54,599 nucleotides of DNA from Bacteroidales bacterium (GCA_019416425.1 DXXK01000064.1:1-54599), one strand, 5' to 3'. Counted from the first letter of the stretch, positions 43,478-52,482 are shown. Numbers and translations: made by a program. The notes: generated by a model from the letters alone, not told the origin.

Positions 43478-44677
43478 TTAGAGTTTAGAAACGATCTCGG
43501 CCGTATCCTCGGCAATCATCATCTCCTCATCGGTAGGTATTACCACAACCTTCACCTTGGAGTCGGGAGCGGAGATTACAACCTCCTCGCCACGGACCTT
43601 GTTGGCCTCGTCGTCGAATGTGACACCCATATAGTCCAGATGCCTGCAGATGTTGGCACGGGTCTTGGTCTGGTTCTCGCCCACACCGCCGGTGAACACG
43701 ATGATGTCCACGCCGTCCAGTACAGCCGCATAGGCACCGATGTATTTCAGGATGCGGTACTCGTACATCTCCATGGCGGTCTTGGCACGCTCGTTGCCGG
43801 CCTCGATACCGGCCTCGATGTCGCGCATGTCGTTGCTGATTCCGGAAACGCCCAGCACGCCGCTCTCCTTGTTGATGATGCGCTGCAGTTCCTCGGCACC
43901 GATGCCGCGACGCTGCATCAGGTAAACCAACGCACCTGGATCCACGTCACCGACGCGTGTACCCATCATCAGGCCCTCGGTCGGAGTCAGACCCATCGAG
44001 GTGTCGACGCTCTTGCCGTCCTTGATGGCCGTGATGCTGCCGCCGTTACCGATGTGGCAGGTGATGATGCGCTGCTTGTCGTAGGGGACTCCCAGGAACT
44101 CGCAGACGCGCTTCGACACGTAGCGATGGCTGGTGCCGTGGAAGCCGTAACGACGGATTCCGTACTTGGTGTAATCCTCGTAAGGCAGGGCGTACATGTA
44201 GGCCTTGGCCGGCATGGTCTGGTGGAACGCGGTGTCGAACACAGCCACGTTCGGGGTGCCGGGCATCAGTTCCTGAACGGCCTCGATACCGATGATGTTG
44301 GCGGGATTATGAAGCGGAGCGACGGGATAGCACTCCTTGACCTTCTCGATCACGTCGGGAGTGATTAGCACGGACTTGTTGAAATATTCCATGCCGTGCA
44401 CCACGCGGTGTCCAATGGCGTCGATTTCGGCCAGATCCTTGATGACACCTTCCTTCGGGTCGGTCAGGACCTTGAACACCTGACGGATGGCCTCCTTGTG
44501 GTCGGGCATGGACACCTCGATGATCTCCTTGGAGCCATCGGGACGCTTGAACTTCAGGAAGCTGTCGGCCAGACCGATCTTCTCCACTCCGCCTTCGGCC
44601 AGGACCTTCTTGTCGGCGGAATCTATCAGCTTGTACTTAACGGAGCTTGATCCGTTGTTCAGAACCAGGATCTTCAT
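43478..44677 (-). CDS. ackA: Acetate kinase
   Basis: A 399-residue enzyme converting acetyl phosphate and ADP to acetate and ATP, the last step of acetate formation. Signatures: ILVLNNGSSSVKYKLID (3-19), GHRVVHGMEYF, FDTAFHQTMP, RYGFHGTSHRYV, ITCHIGNGGSITAIKDG, GLTPTEGLMMGTRVG and VFTGGVGENQ. Its start overlaps the stop of pta by 4 bases (ATGA), the classic pta-ackA arrangement. Confidence 0.98.
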   Translation of the reverse strand: MKILVLNNGSSSVKYKLIDSADKKVLAEGGVEKIGLADSFLKFKRPDGSKEIIEVSMPDHKEAIRQVFKVLTDPKEGVIKDLAEIDAIGHRVVHGMEYFNKSVLITPDVIEKVKECYPVAPLHNPANIIGIEAVQELMPGTPNVAVFDTAFHQTMPAKAYMYALPYEDYTKYGIRRYGFHGTSHRYVSKRVCEFLGVPYDKQRIITCHIGNGGSITAIKDGKSVDTSMGLTPTEGLMMGTRVGDVDPGALVYLMQRRGIGAEELQRIINKESGVLGVSGISNDMRDIEAGIEAGNERAKTAMEMYEYRILKYIGAYAAVLDGVDIIVFTGGVGENQTKTRANICRHLDYMGVTFDDEANKVRGEEVVISAPDSKVKVVVIPTDEEMMIAEDTAEIVSKL

Positions 44678-45684
44678 TTCTTGTCGCCTATTGCTTGATT
44701 ACATGTAACGATGATTGTATTCACGATATCCTCGACGGTTGCGCCACGGCTCAGGTCGTTGACGGGAGCGGCCAGGCCCTGCAGGATGGGGCCGACGGCA
44801 CCGGCGCCGCTGAGACGCTGAACCAGCTTGTAGGCGATGTTACCGGTCTCGAGGCTGGGGAAGATGAGGGTATTGGCATGCCCGGCCACTTTACTGCCTG
44901 GAGCCTTCATTGCGCCGATCTTAGGAACGATGGCGGCATCGCTCTGGAGCTCGCCGTCCAGTTTCAGGTTCGGATCGATGTGCTGAGCGATCTTCGTGGC
45001 CTCGATGACCTTGTCGACACGCTCATGGCTGGCGCTGCCCTTGGTTGAGAAGGAGCACATCGCCACAACTGGATCCAGACCGGCGATGTTACGTGTGGTG
45101 CGGGCGGTCTCGATAGCGATCTGAGCGAGTTCTTCGGCGGTAGGATCGGGCACGACGGCGCAGTCGGCGAAAATCAGCATATGGTCCTCTCCGAAGGGAA
45201 CATCCTTGGGGAGAAGCATGATGAAGGCGCCGCTTACCACATTGACACCGGGCTTGGTCTTAAGGACCTGGAAGGCAGCGCGAAGCACATGGCTTGTGGG
45301 GCTTAGTGCACCGGCCACCATGGCGTCGCCGTTTCCGGCCTTGATCATGAGACAACCCAGATAGAGAGGATTGGCGGCCTGCTTGCGGGCCTCCTCCAGT
45401 GTCATACCCTTCTTCTTGCGCAATTCAGCCAGCAGAACGGCGTAGGGCTCCACAGCCTCGGCATCGGCAGGGTCGACAAAATTCGCCTTCTCGATGCTGC
45501 TCAGGCCCAGCTCGAAGGCCTTGTTCAGAACTTCCTCCTTGTTACCGATGAAGGTAACTTCGGCGATTTTCTTGTTGATCACGCGGTCGGCGGCCTGAAG
45601 CGTACGGGGCTCAAGCGATTCCGGCAAGATCAGGCGCTGAGGATTCTCCTGCGCCTGTTTGGTTAACCTTTCGAATAATTCCAT
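44674..45684 (-). CDS. pta: Phosphate acetyltransferase
   Basis: 336 residues from the ATG at 45684 (MELFERL); the open frame extends to 45711 but a promoter lies at 45709-45740, so the shorter start is right. The enzyme makes acetyl phosphate from acetyl-CoA. Signatures include RLILPESLEPRTLQAAD, SPTSHVLRAAFQVLKTKPG, MLIFADCAVVPDPTAEELAQ and ANTLIFPSLETGNIAYKLVQ. The protein is the short form without the N-terminal DRTGG-type domain. It opens the pta-ackA-lgt-GT operon. Confidence 0.97.
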   Translation of the reverse strand: MELFERLTKQAQENPQRLILPESLEPRTLQAADRVINKKIAEVTFIGNKEEVLNKAFELGLSSIEKANFVDPADAEAVEPYAVLLAELRKKKGMTLEEARKQAANPLYLGCLMIKAGNGDAMVAGALSPTSHVLRAAFQVLKTKPGVNVVSGAFIMLLPKDVPFGEDHMLIFADCAVVPDPTAEELAQIAIETARTTRNIAGLDPVVAMCSFSTKGSASHERVDKVIEATKIAQHIDPNLKLDGELQSDAAIVPKIGAMKAPGSKVAGHANTLIFPSLETGNIAYKLVQRLSGAGAVGPILQGLAAPVNDLSRGATVEDIVNTIIVTCNQAIGDKK

Positions 45685-45708
45685 CTTTTTTTGGATTTTT
45701 TCTGAAAG

Positions 45709-45740
45709 CAAAGTTACAAAAATTTTTACGTCTCAGCAAT
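45709..45740 (-). promoter_or_regulatory. Promoter of the pta-ackA operon
   Basis: Minus strand: ATTG (45740-45737), 20-base spacer, TAACTTTG (45716-45709). The transcript start near 45702 fits the ATG at 45684. Confidence 0.75.
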
Positions 45741-45850
45741 AATTTCTAATTTTACAGCCCGAAAACGTAATGTTGACGGATTTCTCCGTTAAATTATAGG
45801 CACCCGATGTCCATAAACGACACCATGTGTCCCCTATCAATACGCCGAAT

Positions 45851-47752
45851 ATGCTGAAAAGACTCGACCGGTTCATACTGAAATCGTTTCTGCCGATGTT
45901 CGCGATGACATTCTTCATCGTGCTGTTCATCGTGCTGATGCAGTTCCTGTGGATGCACATGAACGATCTGATCGGCAAGGGACTCGGTTTCTGGGTACTG
46001 GCGGAACTGTTCTTCTATGCCGCGTTGGCGATGGTTCCGATGGCGTTGCCGCTGGCCATACTGCTGGCGTCGCTGATGTCGTTCGGCAACCTGGGCGAGA
46101 AGTCGGAGCTTACGGCCATCAAGGCCAGCGGAGTGTCGCTGCTCCGTGTCATGGCACCGCTGATAGTACTGGTGTCGGGATTCGCCGTCGCGGCGTTCTT
46201 CTTCCAGAACGATGTGCTGCCCCGCGCGCAGGTCAAGATGTGGACACTGCTGTTCTCGGCGCGCCAGAAGAGTCCCGAGCTGGAAATTCCCGAGGGCTCG
46301 TTCTACGACCAGATACCGGGATACAACCTGTACGTGCAGAGGAAGAACCAGGAAACGGGCATGCTGTACGGCACGATGATCTACGACGTGAGCCACGGCG
46401 ACAATTCCACCATACTGCTGGCCGACTCGGCGAGACTGGCCTTCACGCCCGACAACCAATACCTGTACCTTCATCTGTGGAACGGCGAACAGTTCGAGAA
46501 CCTGCGTGGCCAGAACGCCAATTCCCGTAATATTCCCTTCCGCCGCGAGACGTTTGCCGACAAGGAACTGCTGATACCGTTCGACGCCAACTTCAACCGG
46601 CTGAACGAGGAAGGTATGCGCAACCAGTATGTGGGCAAGAACGTCAAGGAGCTGAAGCAGTCCATCGACTCGCTGACGAACTTAGTGGACAGCATAGGCA
46701 ACCGTAACGCCGAGGGATTCCGGTATCAGGCGTTCCCGATGATGGCCAGTGGCTTTTCCGAGCCGGAACAGACCGATACGCTATGGGAAAAGGCCGAGAA
46801 GAAAAGCCTGAACCTGGACACGATGCTGCTGGCGTTGTCGCCGGCGCAGCGCGACCGCGTGTTCAACATAGCCTACGGCCTTCAGCAGCAGCGCAAGGGC
46901 GAGCAGGAGTTCCGGGCCATCCAGATGAAGGACGAGAAACTGCGGCTGCGTCGTCACCATATCGAGTTGATCAAGAAGTATACCCTGTCGGTGGCATGCA
47001 TCATCTTCCTGTTCATCGGAGCGCCGTTGGGCGCCATCATCCGCAAGGGAGGTCTGGGAGCTCCGATGGTGATATCCATCATGCTGTTCCTGGTGTACTA
47101 CATAATCGACAACACCGGTTTCAAGATGGCGCGCGAGGGCATCTGGCAGCCATGGGCGGGAATATGGCTATCGACGTTCGTTCTGTTGCCGTTAGGCATC
47201 TTCGTCACGTGGAAGGCGATGAACGACAGCTCGGTATTCAATGCCGACCTGTACCGCTATTGGTTCAGGCACATCCTGGGGCTGACGGAGAAGCGCCAGG
47301 TCACCAAAAAGGAGGTCATCATCAACGATCTGGACCATACAGTCATCGACAGCGGGCTGGAGATGCTGACGCGCCGCTCGGAGGCATGGCTGCATAAGTA
47401 TCCACGGCGTCAGAGCTATCGCCAGTACTGGCTCGCACCCTACCGTCGCCGTCCCATCACGGTGATGGGACAAGAGACCGACGAGCTGGTGAAATATATG
47501 TCGGACAGCCGCGATCTGAAGGTGATAGACAGGCTGAACCATTATCCGGTGCTGGAATGGCTGTGGATATACTGTCCGTTCCGGTCGCTGAAGGCGCGCA
47601 AGGCACTGATGTGGTTTGCCCCGGCTGGCATCATCTTCTACCTGATGTCGCTTCCCTACACCCATCGTCTGAACGATGACGTGCGCCGCATAGCCGAAAC
47701 TTCGCGCTGGCTCAGCGCTTACTTCCACCCCTCCAAGACAGAGGCTTCTTAA
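45851..47752 (+). CDS. LptF/LptG family permease
   Basis: A 633-residue protein from the ATG at 45851 (an upstream 8 codons are open but have no start of quality). The N-terminus MLKRLDRFILKSFLPMFAMT and then ELFFYAALAMVPMALPLAIL are typical of the LptF/G (YjgP/YjgQ) family that moves lipopolysaccharide from the inner membrane. A soluble jellyroll-like region (about 110-330) is followed by three helices (about 375-465, with FLFIGAPLGAIIRKGGLG). The C-terminal 170 residues, with one more hydrophobic segment, extend beyond the E. coli protein; long forms are common in Bacteroidetes. No strong promoter was found. Confidence 0.92.
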   Translation: MLKRLDRFILKSFLPMFAMTFFIVLFIVLMQFLWMHMNDLIGKGLGFWVLAELFFYAALAMVPMALPLAILLASLMSFGNLGEKSELTAIKASGVSLLRVMAPLIVLVSGFAVAAFFFQNDVLPRAQVKMWTLLFSARQKSPELEIPEGSFYDQIPGYNLYVQRKNQETGMLYGTMIYDVSHGDNSTILLADSARLAFTPDNQYLYLHLWNGEQFENLRGQNANSRNIPFRRETFADKELLIPFDANFNRLNEEGMRNQYVGKNVKELKQSIDSLTNLVDSIGNRNAEGFRYQAFPMMASGFSEPEQTDTLWEKAEKKSLNLDTMLLALSPAQRDRVFNIAYGLQQQRKGEQEFRAIQMKDEKLRLRRHHIELIKKYTLSVACIIFLFIGAPLGAIIRKGGLGAPMVISIMLFLVYYIIDNTGFKMAREGIWQPWAGIWLSTFVLLPLGIFVTWKAMNDSSVFNADLYRYWFRHILGLTEKRQVTKKEVIINDLDHTVIDSGLEMLTRRSEAWLHKYPRRQSYRQYWLAPYRRRPITVMGQETDELVKYMSDSRDLKVIDRLNHYPVLEWLWIYCPFRSLKARKALMWFAPAGIIFYLMSLPYTHRLNDDVRRIAETSRWLSAYFHPSKTEAS

Positions 47753-47848
47753 TTTTTTTAATTGGATATGTCACCTTTCGGGGGCGGGATGCGTATATTA
47801 TGCGAGACGCCTCAAAAACGACAACGTAACCAATTAAAAACATAAAAT

Positions 47849-48253
47849 ATGTTAGTAGAGATATTAGTTCCGATTTTCATCTGCGTGGTACTCCCCGTAG
47901 CCATCGTGGGGATAGTGTTCGCAGCATCGATGAACAGCGACAACAAGCGTGCCAAGGTGCTGATCAAGGCCATAGAGTCCAACTGCAACATCGATGCCGA
48001 CAAACTGGCGGAAGCGATGCGTAAGCCTAAGAAATCGGCCCGGGAGATATTGAACCAGCGACTGCTGATGGGTTGCATATTCTCGTTCGTCGGTGTGGCG
48101 CTGTGCATCCTCGGTTTGGTGTCCTATTGCACGGGGCAGGGATTCAATTCCGATCCGGTTACGATTCCGTTGATGTTCGGAGGAGCATCATTGGCGATTG
48201 GCCTGAGCTTCCTGGTAGTATACTTCGTGACACGCAAGCAGGTTAAGGATTGA
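47849..48253 (+). CDS. DUF6249-like small membrane protein
   Basis: A 134-residue protein with an N-terminal helix (ILVPIFICVVLPVAIVGIVF), a cytoplasmic segment of about 50 residues with NIDADKLAEAMRKPKKSA, and two more helices (about 73-95 and 105-127). The pattern is that of DUF6249-type proteins which precede an ECF sigma factor in many Bacteroidales. Likely a partner or regulator of the sigma factor encoded 6 bases downstream (inference). The 96 bases before it contain GCGTATATTATGC-like symmetric sequence. Confidence 0.75.
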   Translation: MLVEILVPIFICVVLPVAIVGIVFAASMNSDNKRAKVLIKAIESNCNIDADKLAEAMRKPKKSAREILNQRLLMGCIFSFVGVALCILGLVSYCTGQGFNSDPVTIPLMFGGASLAIGLSFLVVYFVTRKQVKD

Positions 48254-48259
48254 CAACCA

Positions 48260-48745
48260 ATGACTCGCGAGCAGTTCATATCCCATGTCAACGACACCCA
48301 GAAAGCGTTCCGGCGTTTTCTGGTGGCGTTGTGTTGCGGAGACTCGATGCTCGCTGACGATGTGGCACAGGAATCGTACATTAAGGCCTACCTGGCATGC
48401 GATACGTTTAACGATAATGGCAAATTCAACGCCTGGATCTACAGAATCGGCTACAATACATTCATTACCCACAAGCGTGGCGAGCGCATGACAGTAGGGT
48501 ATGAGGATGTCAGGGAACTGTCGGCGCAGGATAGCTCGGACTCATCCTTTGCCTATCAGGAACTGTACCAGGCCTTGAACAGGCTTCCGGACAAGGAGCG
48601 GACTTCCGTGCTGCTGTACTATATGGAGGGATACTCGATCAAGGAAACGGCGGAAATCCAGGAGGTGTCGCAGGATGCGATAAAGCAGCATCTGTCACGT
48701 GGCCGGAAGCATCTGCGCGGATTATTATCAACAGACCGGCAATAA
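48260..48745 (+). CDS. ECF-type RNA polymerase sigma factor
   Basis: A 161-residue sigma-70 family protein. Region 2 is about 10-75 (RFLVALCCGDSMLADDVAQE then SYIKAYLACDTFNDNGKFNA), with WIYRIGYNTFITHKR, and region 4 is about 105-155 (LNRLPDKERTSVLLYYMEGY, SIKETAEIQEVSQDAIKQHL, then SRGRKHLRGLL). It is flanked by a small membrane protein and by an 8-base-spaced downstream membrane protein, which may act as its anti-sigma factor. Confidence 0.93.
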   Translation: MTREQFISHVNDTQKAFRRFLVALCCGDSMLADDVAQESYIKAYLACDTFNDNGKFNAWIYRIGYNTFITHKRGERMTVGYEDVRELSAQDSSDSSFAYQELYQALNRLPDKERTSVLLYYMEGYSIKETAEIQEVSQDAIKQHLSRGRKHLRGLLSTDRQ

Positions 48746-48753
48746 ATCGAAAT

Positions 48754-49140
48754 ATGGAAGACGATAAATTCAAATCCTTGTTTTCGGATTTCAATCCGGA
48801 ACTGCCTTCGGACTTTGAGTTCATGCATAAGCTGGAACGGAATCTGAATTCCGTGGAGATGGTAAAGCAGCGGGTATCCGAGACACGGACTCGGAGCAGG
48901 AAAGCTGTGATCTTAGCGGCTGTTGCCGGATTCATTGTCGGCTTTCTGTTCTCGCTGGCGTTGCCGTACTTGAATGTAATCGTTGCCGACTGGCAGCCGA
49001 CGCTGCCTGCAGAATCAATGCTGAATGCCCTGGCCGAGCATTTCACGCTCATAGCCTGGACGGCCATAGGCGCCACATCGGTCTTCGCAGCCCTGAACAC
49101 TTACGAGCTGTCGCTGTCGTTACTTAAACCGAAGGAATAA
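48754..49140 (+). CDS. Small membrane protein, possible anti-sigma factor
   Basis: A 128-residue protein 8 bases after the sigma gene. The N-terminal 50 residues are cytoplasmic and helical (PSDFEFMHKLERNLNSVEMV); two transmembrane helices follow (AVILAAVAGFIVGFLFSLAL, about 51-70; FTLIAWTAIGATSVFAALNT, about 93-112). No anti-sigma domain is recognised, but position in the operon makes that role plausible. Confidence 0.8.
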   Translation: MEDDKFKSLFSDFNPELPSDFEFMHKLERNLNSVEMVKQRVSETRTRSRKAVILAAVAGFIVGFLFSLALPYLNVIVADWQPTLPAESMLNALAEHFTLIAWTAIGATSVFAALNTYELSLSLLKPKE

Positions 49141-49156
49141 ATTTCAGAACCAAATC

Positions 49157-50116
49157 TTATTGACACAACCAATGGGAAGCAAATTCATCTGCTTCCTTTT
49201 CTTTTTGTGGATCCTTGTCCCCGTAATTGACATTCTCCATATATATGCCTTTCTTGCCATGCAACAGGATGTGTCCAATTTCATGGAATAGCGTATTCCA
49301 TAAATCAGACTCCGACTCGAAATTCCTGGCAAGCTGAATACATGGCGTATCGTAAACATATCTTGCACATCCTTTGACGGGAGCTGTTGAAAGGGTGTCT
49401 GTGAAGATAAGCTTAACTCCTGCGCTGCCAAGCAGCGATGTCAACAGTTCGTCACGATTGGAGTTTCCGGATTTTCTAATATCTGAAATATCCCCCAAGA
49501 TACCACGTAGAAGTTTAGCCGTGTATTTTGTACCTACAGCCATTTTGCCGGCCTGAATCTCACCTTGACGCAACCATGCTGAAAGGGCATAGGGATCACA
49601 AGCTTCAGCAAGCGTTATGCCAAAACCCACACGCAGCCGTTGATTCAGATAAAAATCCTCCCAGCCCTTAGGCGAACTGACAGCGAAGAATGAACATAGA
49701 GTGTCTACCATATTCCTATCATCTCCTTGCGCATCGGTTATGCCTGACAACCAGCCCAGATCTGATATCTCTTCATAAGGGAATTTCTGTGCCCATGCCA
49801 ATCCATCTTCAAGAGTTTTCTCTCTCTTTTTGCGAGCAATGTATTCATCATAGCTTCTTTGATGGCGGAGCCACATCTTGGCCGGTATCTTGGTCACCAT
49901 TTCGAATGCGACCGCCATATCGGGGGTTATGGAACTCTTTCCCTTCAAGACTGCTATAATGGTTTTTTCGGGTTTGGAAACCCTTGTAGCGAATTCCTTA
50001 ATCCCCATTCCCATTTCCTGCAATTTTTCATCCAAAGTCTCGCCCGGGTGATAAACAACCGGTAATTTTGCAGGGTCAAAAAAATGTCTTGTCTGCACCA
50101 TATTTTTACTTACCAT
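49157..50116 (-). CDS. higA: HigA-type antitoxin fused to ImmA/IrrE-like metallopeptidase domain
   Basis: About 319 residues from the ATG at 50116 (an ATG at 50101 is also possible). The N-terminal HTH_3 domain has PGETLDEKLQEMGMGIKEFA and VSKPEKTIIAVLKGKSSITP, as in HigA antitoxins. The C-terminal half carries a zinc-peptidase motif LFHEIGHILLHG (about 279-290) of ImmA/IrrE type. It represses its own promoter and neutralises HigB. It overlaps higB by 11 bases. The long peptidase-containing form is well known in Bacteroidales. Confidence 0.9.
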   Translation of the reverse strand: MVSKNMVQTRHFFDPAKLPVVYHPGETLDEKLQEMGMGIKEFATRVSKPEKTIIAVLKGKSSITPDMAVAFEMVTKIPAKMWLRHQRSYDEYIARKKREKTLEDGLAWAQKFPYEEISDLGWLSGITDAQGDDRNMVDTLCSFFAVSSPKGWEDFYLNQRLRVGFGITLAEACDPYALSAWLRQGEIQAGKMAVGTKYTAKLLRGILGDISDIRKSGNSNRDELLTSLLGSAGVKLIFTDTLSTAPVKGCARYVYDTPCIQLARNFESESDLWNTLFHEIGHILLHGKKGIYMENVNYGDKDPQKEKEADEFASHWLCQ

Positions 50117-50444
50117 GATAGTTTGTAATTTCAAGAATTTCCACACCCTTGATTTCCAGCCAGACATACCTGCCGGAGTCATCAGTTGGAATTGGTTCTT
50201 CGTGAGGTTCGAATATCAAGCGGTAAGGTTGGTCAAGGTCGCATGCCCATTGACCTTTCCTATCCGCTTTCAATTCATGAAAATTGCCTGGTTCGTACCG
50301 CACGTCTTCAAGAGTTTCGGCATCAATCAAAGTCCCCAATCTTTTGAGGAATAGTTTTGCTCTTAAAGGCCCGATCTCCCTTGTCAACTTGGAAGGATTA
50401 TCCAGCAACTTCTCGAACTTCTTATTTTGAAACGATATATCCAC
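50106..50444 (-). CDS. higB: HigB-type toxin (RelE/ParE superfamily)
   Basis: A 112-residue basic protein: FQNKKFEKLLDNPSKLTREI, GPLRAKLFLKRLGTLIDAET, then PGNFHELKADRKGQWACDLD and PYRLIFEPHEEP. This is the RelE-like fold of ribosome-dependent mRNA interferases of the HigB type. Gene order toxin then antitoxin is the signature of higBA. A consensus promoter lies at 50491-50522. Confidence 0.93.
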   Translation of the reverse strand: MDISFQNKKFEKLLDNPSKLTREIGPLRAKLFLKRLGTLIDAETLEDVRYEPGNFHELKADRKGQWACDLDQPYRLIFEPHEEPIPTDDSGRYVWLEIKGVEILEITNYHGK

Positions 50445-50490
50445 ATTCTTTGTTTAATTGATTTACACATACTGTACATCATTTTCCATG

Positions 50491-50522
50491 CAAAGATATT
50501 AAAATATTTTCAATTACACAAA
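50491..50522 (-). promoter_or_regulatory. Promoter of higBA
   Basis: Minus strand TTTG (50522-50519), 20-base spacer, TATCTTTG (50498-50491): full consensus. The HigA protein probably binds here. Confidence 0.8.
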
Positions 50523-50590
50523 CTGTTAATAAATTTATCCGCATTCTTATCAATGCATATCCGGCTCTAAAAGTAAAATTTAATTGAATA

Positions 50591-50622
50591 TTTGTAGATT
50601 TGGGGATTTTACACTACATTTG
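50591..50622 (+). promoter_or_regulatory. Promoter of the 50670 gene
   Basis: TTTG (50591-50594), 20-base spacer, TACATTTG (50615-50622), divergent from the higBA promoter. The start codon follows 48 bases later. Confidence 0.75.
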
Positions 50623-50669
50623 CGATAGCATTCAGATGTCTATAGCTATGCATTTCAAACCATTACAAC

Positions 50670-51173
50670 ATGTTTAGGGTATTTTCACCGGAGGTTATCA
50701 TTCTTGCCCTGGGGGTTGCAGGGATTCTCAAGCTTATTCCAGGTCGGAAACGGGGGCAGCGGCATCCCGATTCGAACCGGAAACCTGAAGTACAGAACAG
50801 AGGACCTCTGCAACCTATGTTGATCATGCGACGTGTGGTTAGCGAACATTCCGATTGCACTGCGGAAGTGGTCAACATGTGCGTCTTGGATTACGACAGA
50901 GCCAAGGTCATCTCAAGACTGACACCCGGCGACAGAGTCGACCTGAAGCTTATTGATGGCACGGTTACTGTATATGTCGAGGATAAAAGGATTGGAGAAC
51001 CGCAAATTCCCTATACTTCCAGATTGCCGCAAATATTAGATGACCACATCGATTTCGAAGCCTATCTTGGAGGACGGGACATCCAATGCTGCACAGCGAA
51101 TATGCAATTCGTATCCATTATTGTATTCTACAAGATCGACGGCGTTCCACCAACCAAAGTCCAGCTGGAATAA
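50670..51173 (+). CDS. Small protein with one N-terminal helix, function unknown
   Basis: A 167-residue protein. A transmembrane or signal-anchor helix (VIILALGVAGILKLIPGRKR, about 9-28) is followed by a basic linker rich in Pro, Asn and Arg and a compact C-terminal part (about 55-167). The segment AKVISRLTPGDRVDLKLIDG, VTVYVEDKRIGEPQI recalls beta-barrel HIRAN-like domains, but the match is too weak to assign. A promoter is present, so it is probably expressed alone. Located in an accessory stretch. Confidence 0.65.
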   Translation: MFRVFSPEVIILALGVAGILKLIPGRKRGQRHPDSNRKPEVQNRGPLQPMLIMRRVVSEHSDCTAEVVNMCVLDYDRAKVISRLTPGDRVDLKLIDGTVTVYVEDKRIGEPQIPYTSRLPQILDDHIDFEAYLGGRDIQCCTANMQFVSIIVFYKIDGVPPTKVQLE

Positions 51174-51378
51174 TCTTATAGCCATGACTCTATTTTAAGT
51201 CTATAAGCAAGTGATTAACTTGAAACGATTCATGAGTCACGGCCGCGTACCGCGAGTCCTTCAGGGTTCATCAGTCGTACTACCCGTATTTCACCTTCCT
51301 CGACTTGCGGAATCCGCTCAAAAAATTCCCTGTATCTGATATGCGTTTAAGTTTATCAATTACTTACATCTTCAAAAG

Positions 51379-52053
51379 TCAGATTCCTTTGATATTATAT
51401 TCCTTGCATAGTTCCCGGAGTTCTGGAAGAGTCATGTGGAGACCGCACAGCCTCTTGCGACAGGCAACCACATCATCAAAATACGTATCATTGGACTCAC
51501 ACAGAAGATAGCCTTTAAGTTTCCCTGCCAATTTATTCTGCTCTATCAATTCTACAAACCAAGTGACTTTAGACCGGTTTATTTTGCAGCAATAACATTC
51601 TTCATCCTTCATCCAAAGCAATAGCAGCTTGTATATTTTTGTACCGGGACCTTTCAATGGTGGAGTTTCGTCATATATGGATATTTTCAGCTCTTGTCGT
51701 AAAGTCTCGTTGATCCTTTGCATAAAGCCCTTGAACAGTTTACCATGAGTGCTTGTGTCCGGCAAATTGTTCTGGAATATGTATTGATGGATCATCTCAT
51801 GCACAAGATTGCCATCAATCTCTTCCACAGACATATCCGTGGACTGACGATAGATGATAATTCTGTCGAGCAATCGATGGCGGACATTAACCTTGACCCA
51901 TTTTCGATGAAACAGCCCTACCTAGGAGCTGCAACGCTCCCGCACAACGAGTTCCACCGGCTTGAACTTGTCCGCATCCCAAATCCCCGCGTCGACCAAT
52001 CTCTCAATCCAGAAGGCATGTCGCTGCCTCAGATATCCAACGGTCAGTTCCAT
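51379..52053 (-). pseudogene. SprT-like zinc-peptidase gene interrupted by an in-frame TAG
   Basis: The frame starts at the ATG at 52053 (MELTVGYLRQRHAFWIERLV) and runs to 51379, with a single TAG at 51922-51924. Before the stop: PVELVVRERCSS; after it: VGLFHRKWVKVNV, then LLDRIIIYRQSTDMSVEEID and NLVHEMIHQY, the zinc-binding HExxH of SprT-like proteins. Both halves are in the same frame, so one nonsense mutation separates them; Tyr or a similar residue fits the gap. An internal start near 51873 would make a shorter protein. Members act in DNA or protein repair (SprT/Spartan) and often have about 220 residues, as restored here. A premature stop is likely, but readthrough is possible. Confidence 0.8.
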
Positions 52054-52331
52054 ATTTTTCAATATTCGACATGGGTATTAATAGCCATGCCTGGATTTTT
52101 GCAACATCTGCATTGATACATACTGCATATGCTTCTTCCGGATAATTGTCATTGCACAGCGCTTCTGACTCTGAAAAACGGTTACCGGTAAAATTAAGTT
52201 GTTCCCGATATTGTTCCCGGAATTCATATACATCCTTTAATGACGGTGGAAGCCCGACTTTCTCTGAACACGCTACTTCCAGAGGGTTCAATGGGTTTGG
52301 TTGCAACCTTTTTGTATTCCTCAAAAGTCAT
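52004..52331 (-). pseudogene. Small protein gene, possibly frameshifted
   Basis: A frame at 52004-52324 reads LKDVYEFREQYREQLNFTGN, then DNYPEEAYAVCINADVAKIQ; its only start is TTG at 52324. In the next frame a good ATG at 52331 opens with MTFEEYKKVATKPIEP, which looks like a natural beginning but ends soon after. A one-base shift in the CCAAACCCATTGAACCC area (about 52284-52301) would join the two. The end overlaps the SprT-like gene by 50 bases. Family unknown. Confidence 0.45.
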
Positions 52332-52339
52332 ATCCATAT

Positions 52340-52469
52340 GAAGTTGTTTAAAGTAATTTACGTTTTATAAAGAACCTGAAGAAGTATAAACTTTATGGCA
52401 ACCTTTAGCTCGGCGACTATGGAGCCAATCTTTATTAATCTTACCATAAAAATTAGTTTAAACAACTTC
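52340..52469. repeat. Pair of 20-bp inverted repeats around a 90-base segment
   Basis: GAAGTTGTTTAAAGTAATTT (52340-52359) and AAATTAGTTTAAACAACTTC (52450-52469) are inverted copies with one mismatch. The enclosed 90 bases hold no gene. One arm is 9 bases upstream of the ATG at 52331. It is reminiscent of invertible promoter segments, though no perfect TAnnTTTG is inside. Confidence 0.6.
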
Positions 52470-52482
52470 TATATTTGTTATT

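Noticed and set aside
43163..44368. 401-residue plus-strand open frame
   Set aside because: Antisense to ackA and lgt; His-rich shadow translation typical of this strand.
51230..51345. Short minus-strand coding-like stretch (YREFFERIPQVEEGE...)
   Set aside because: Reads like the C-terminal remnant of a gene but only 38 codons without a start; insufficient to call.
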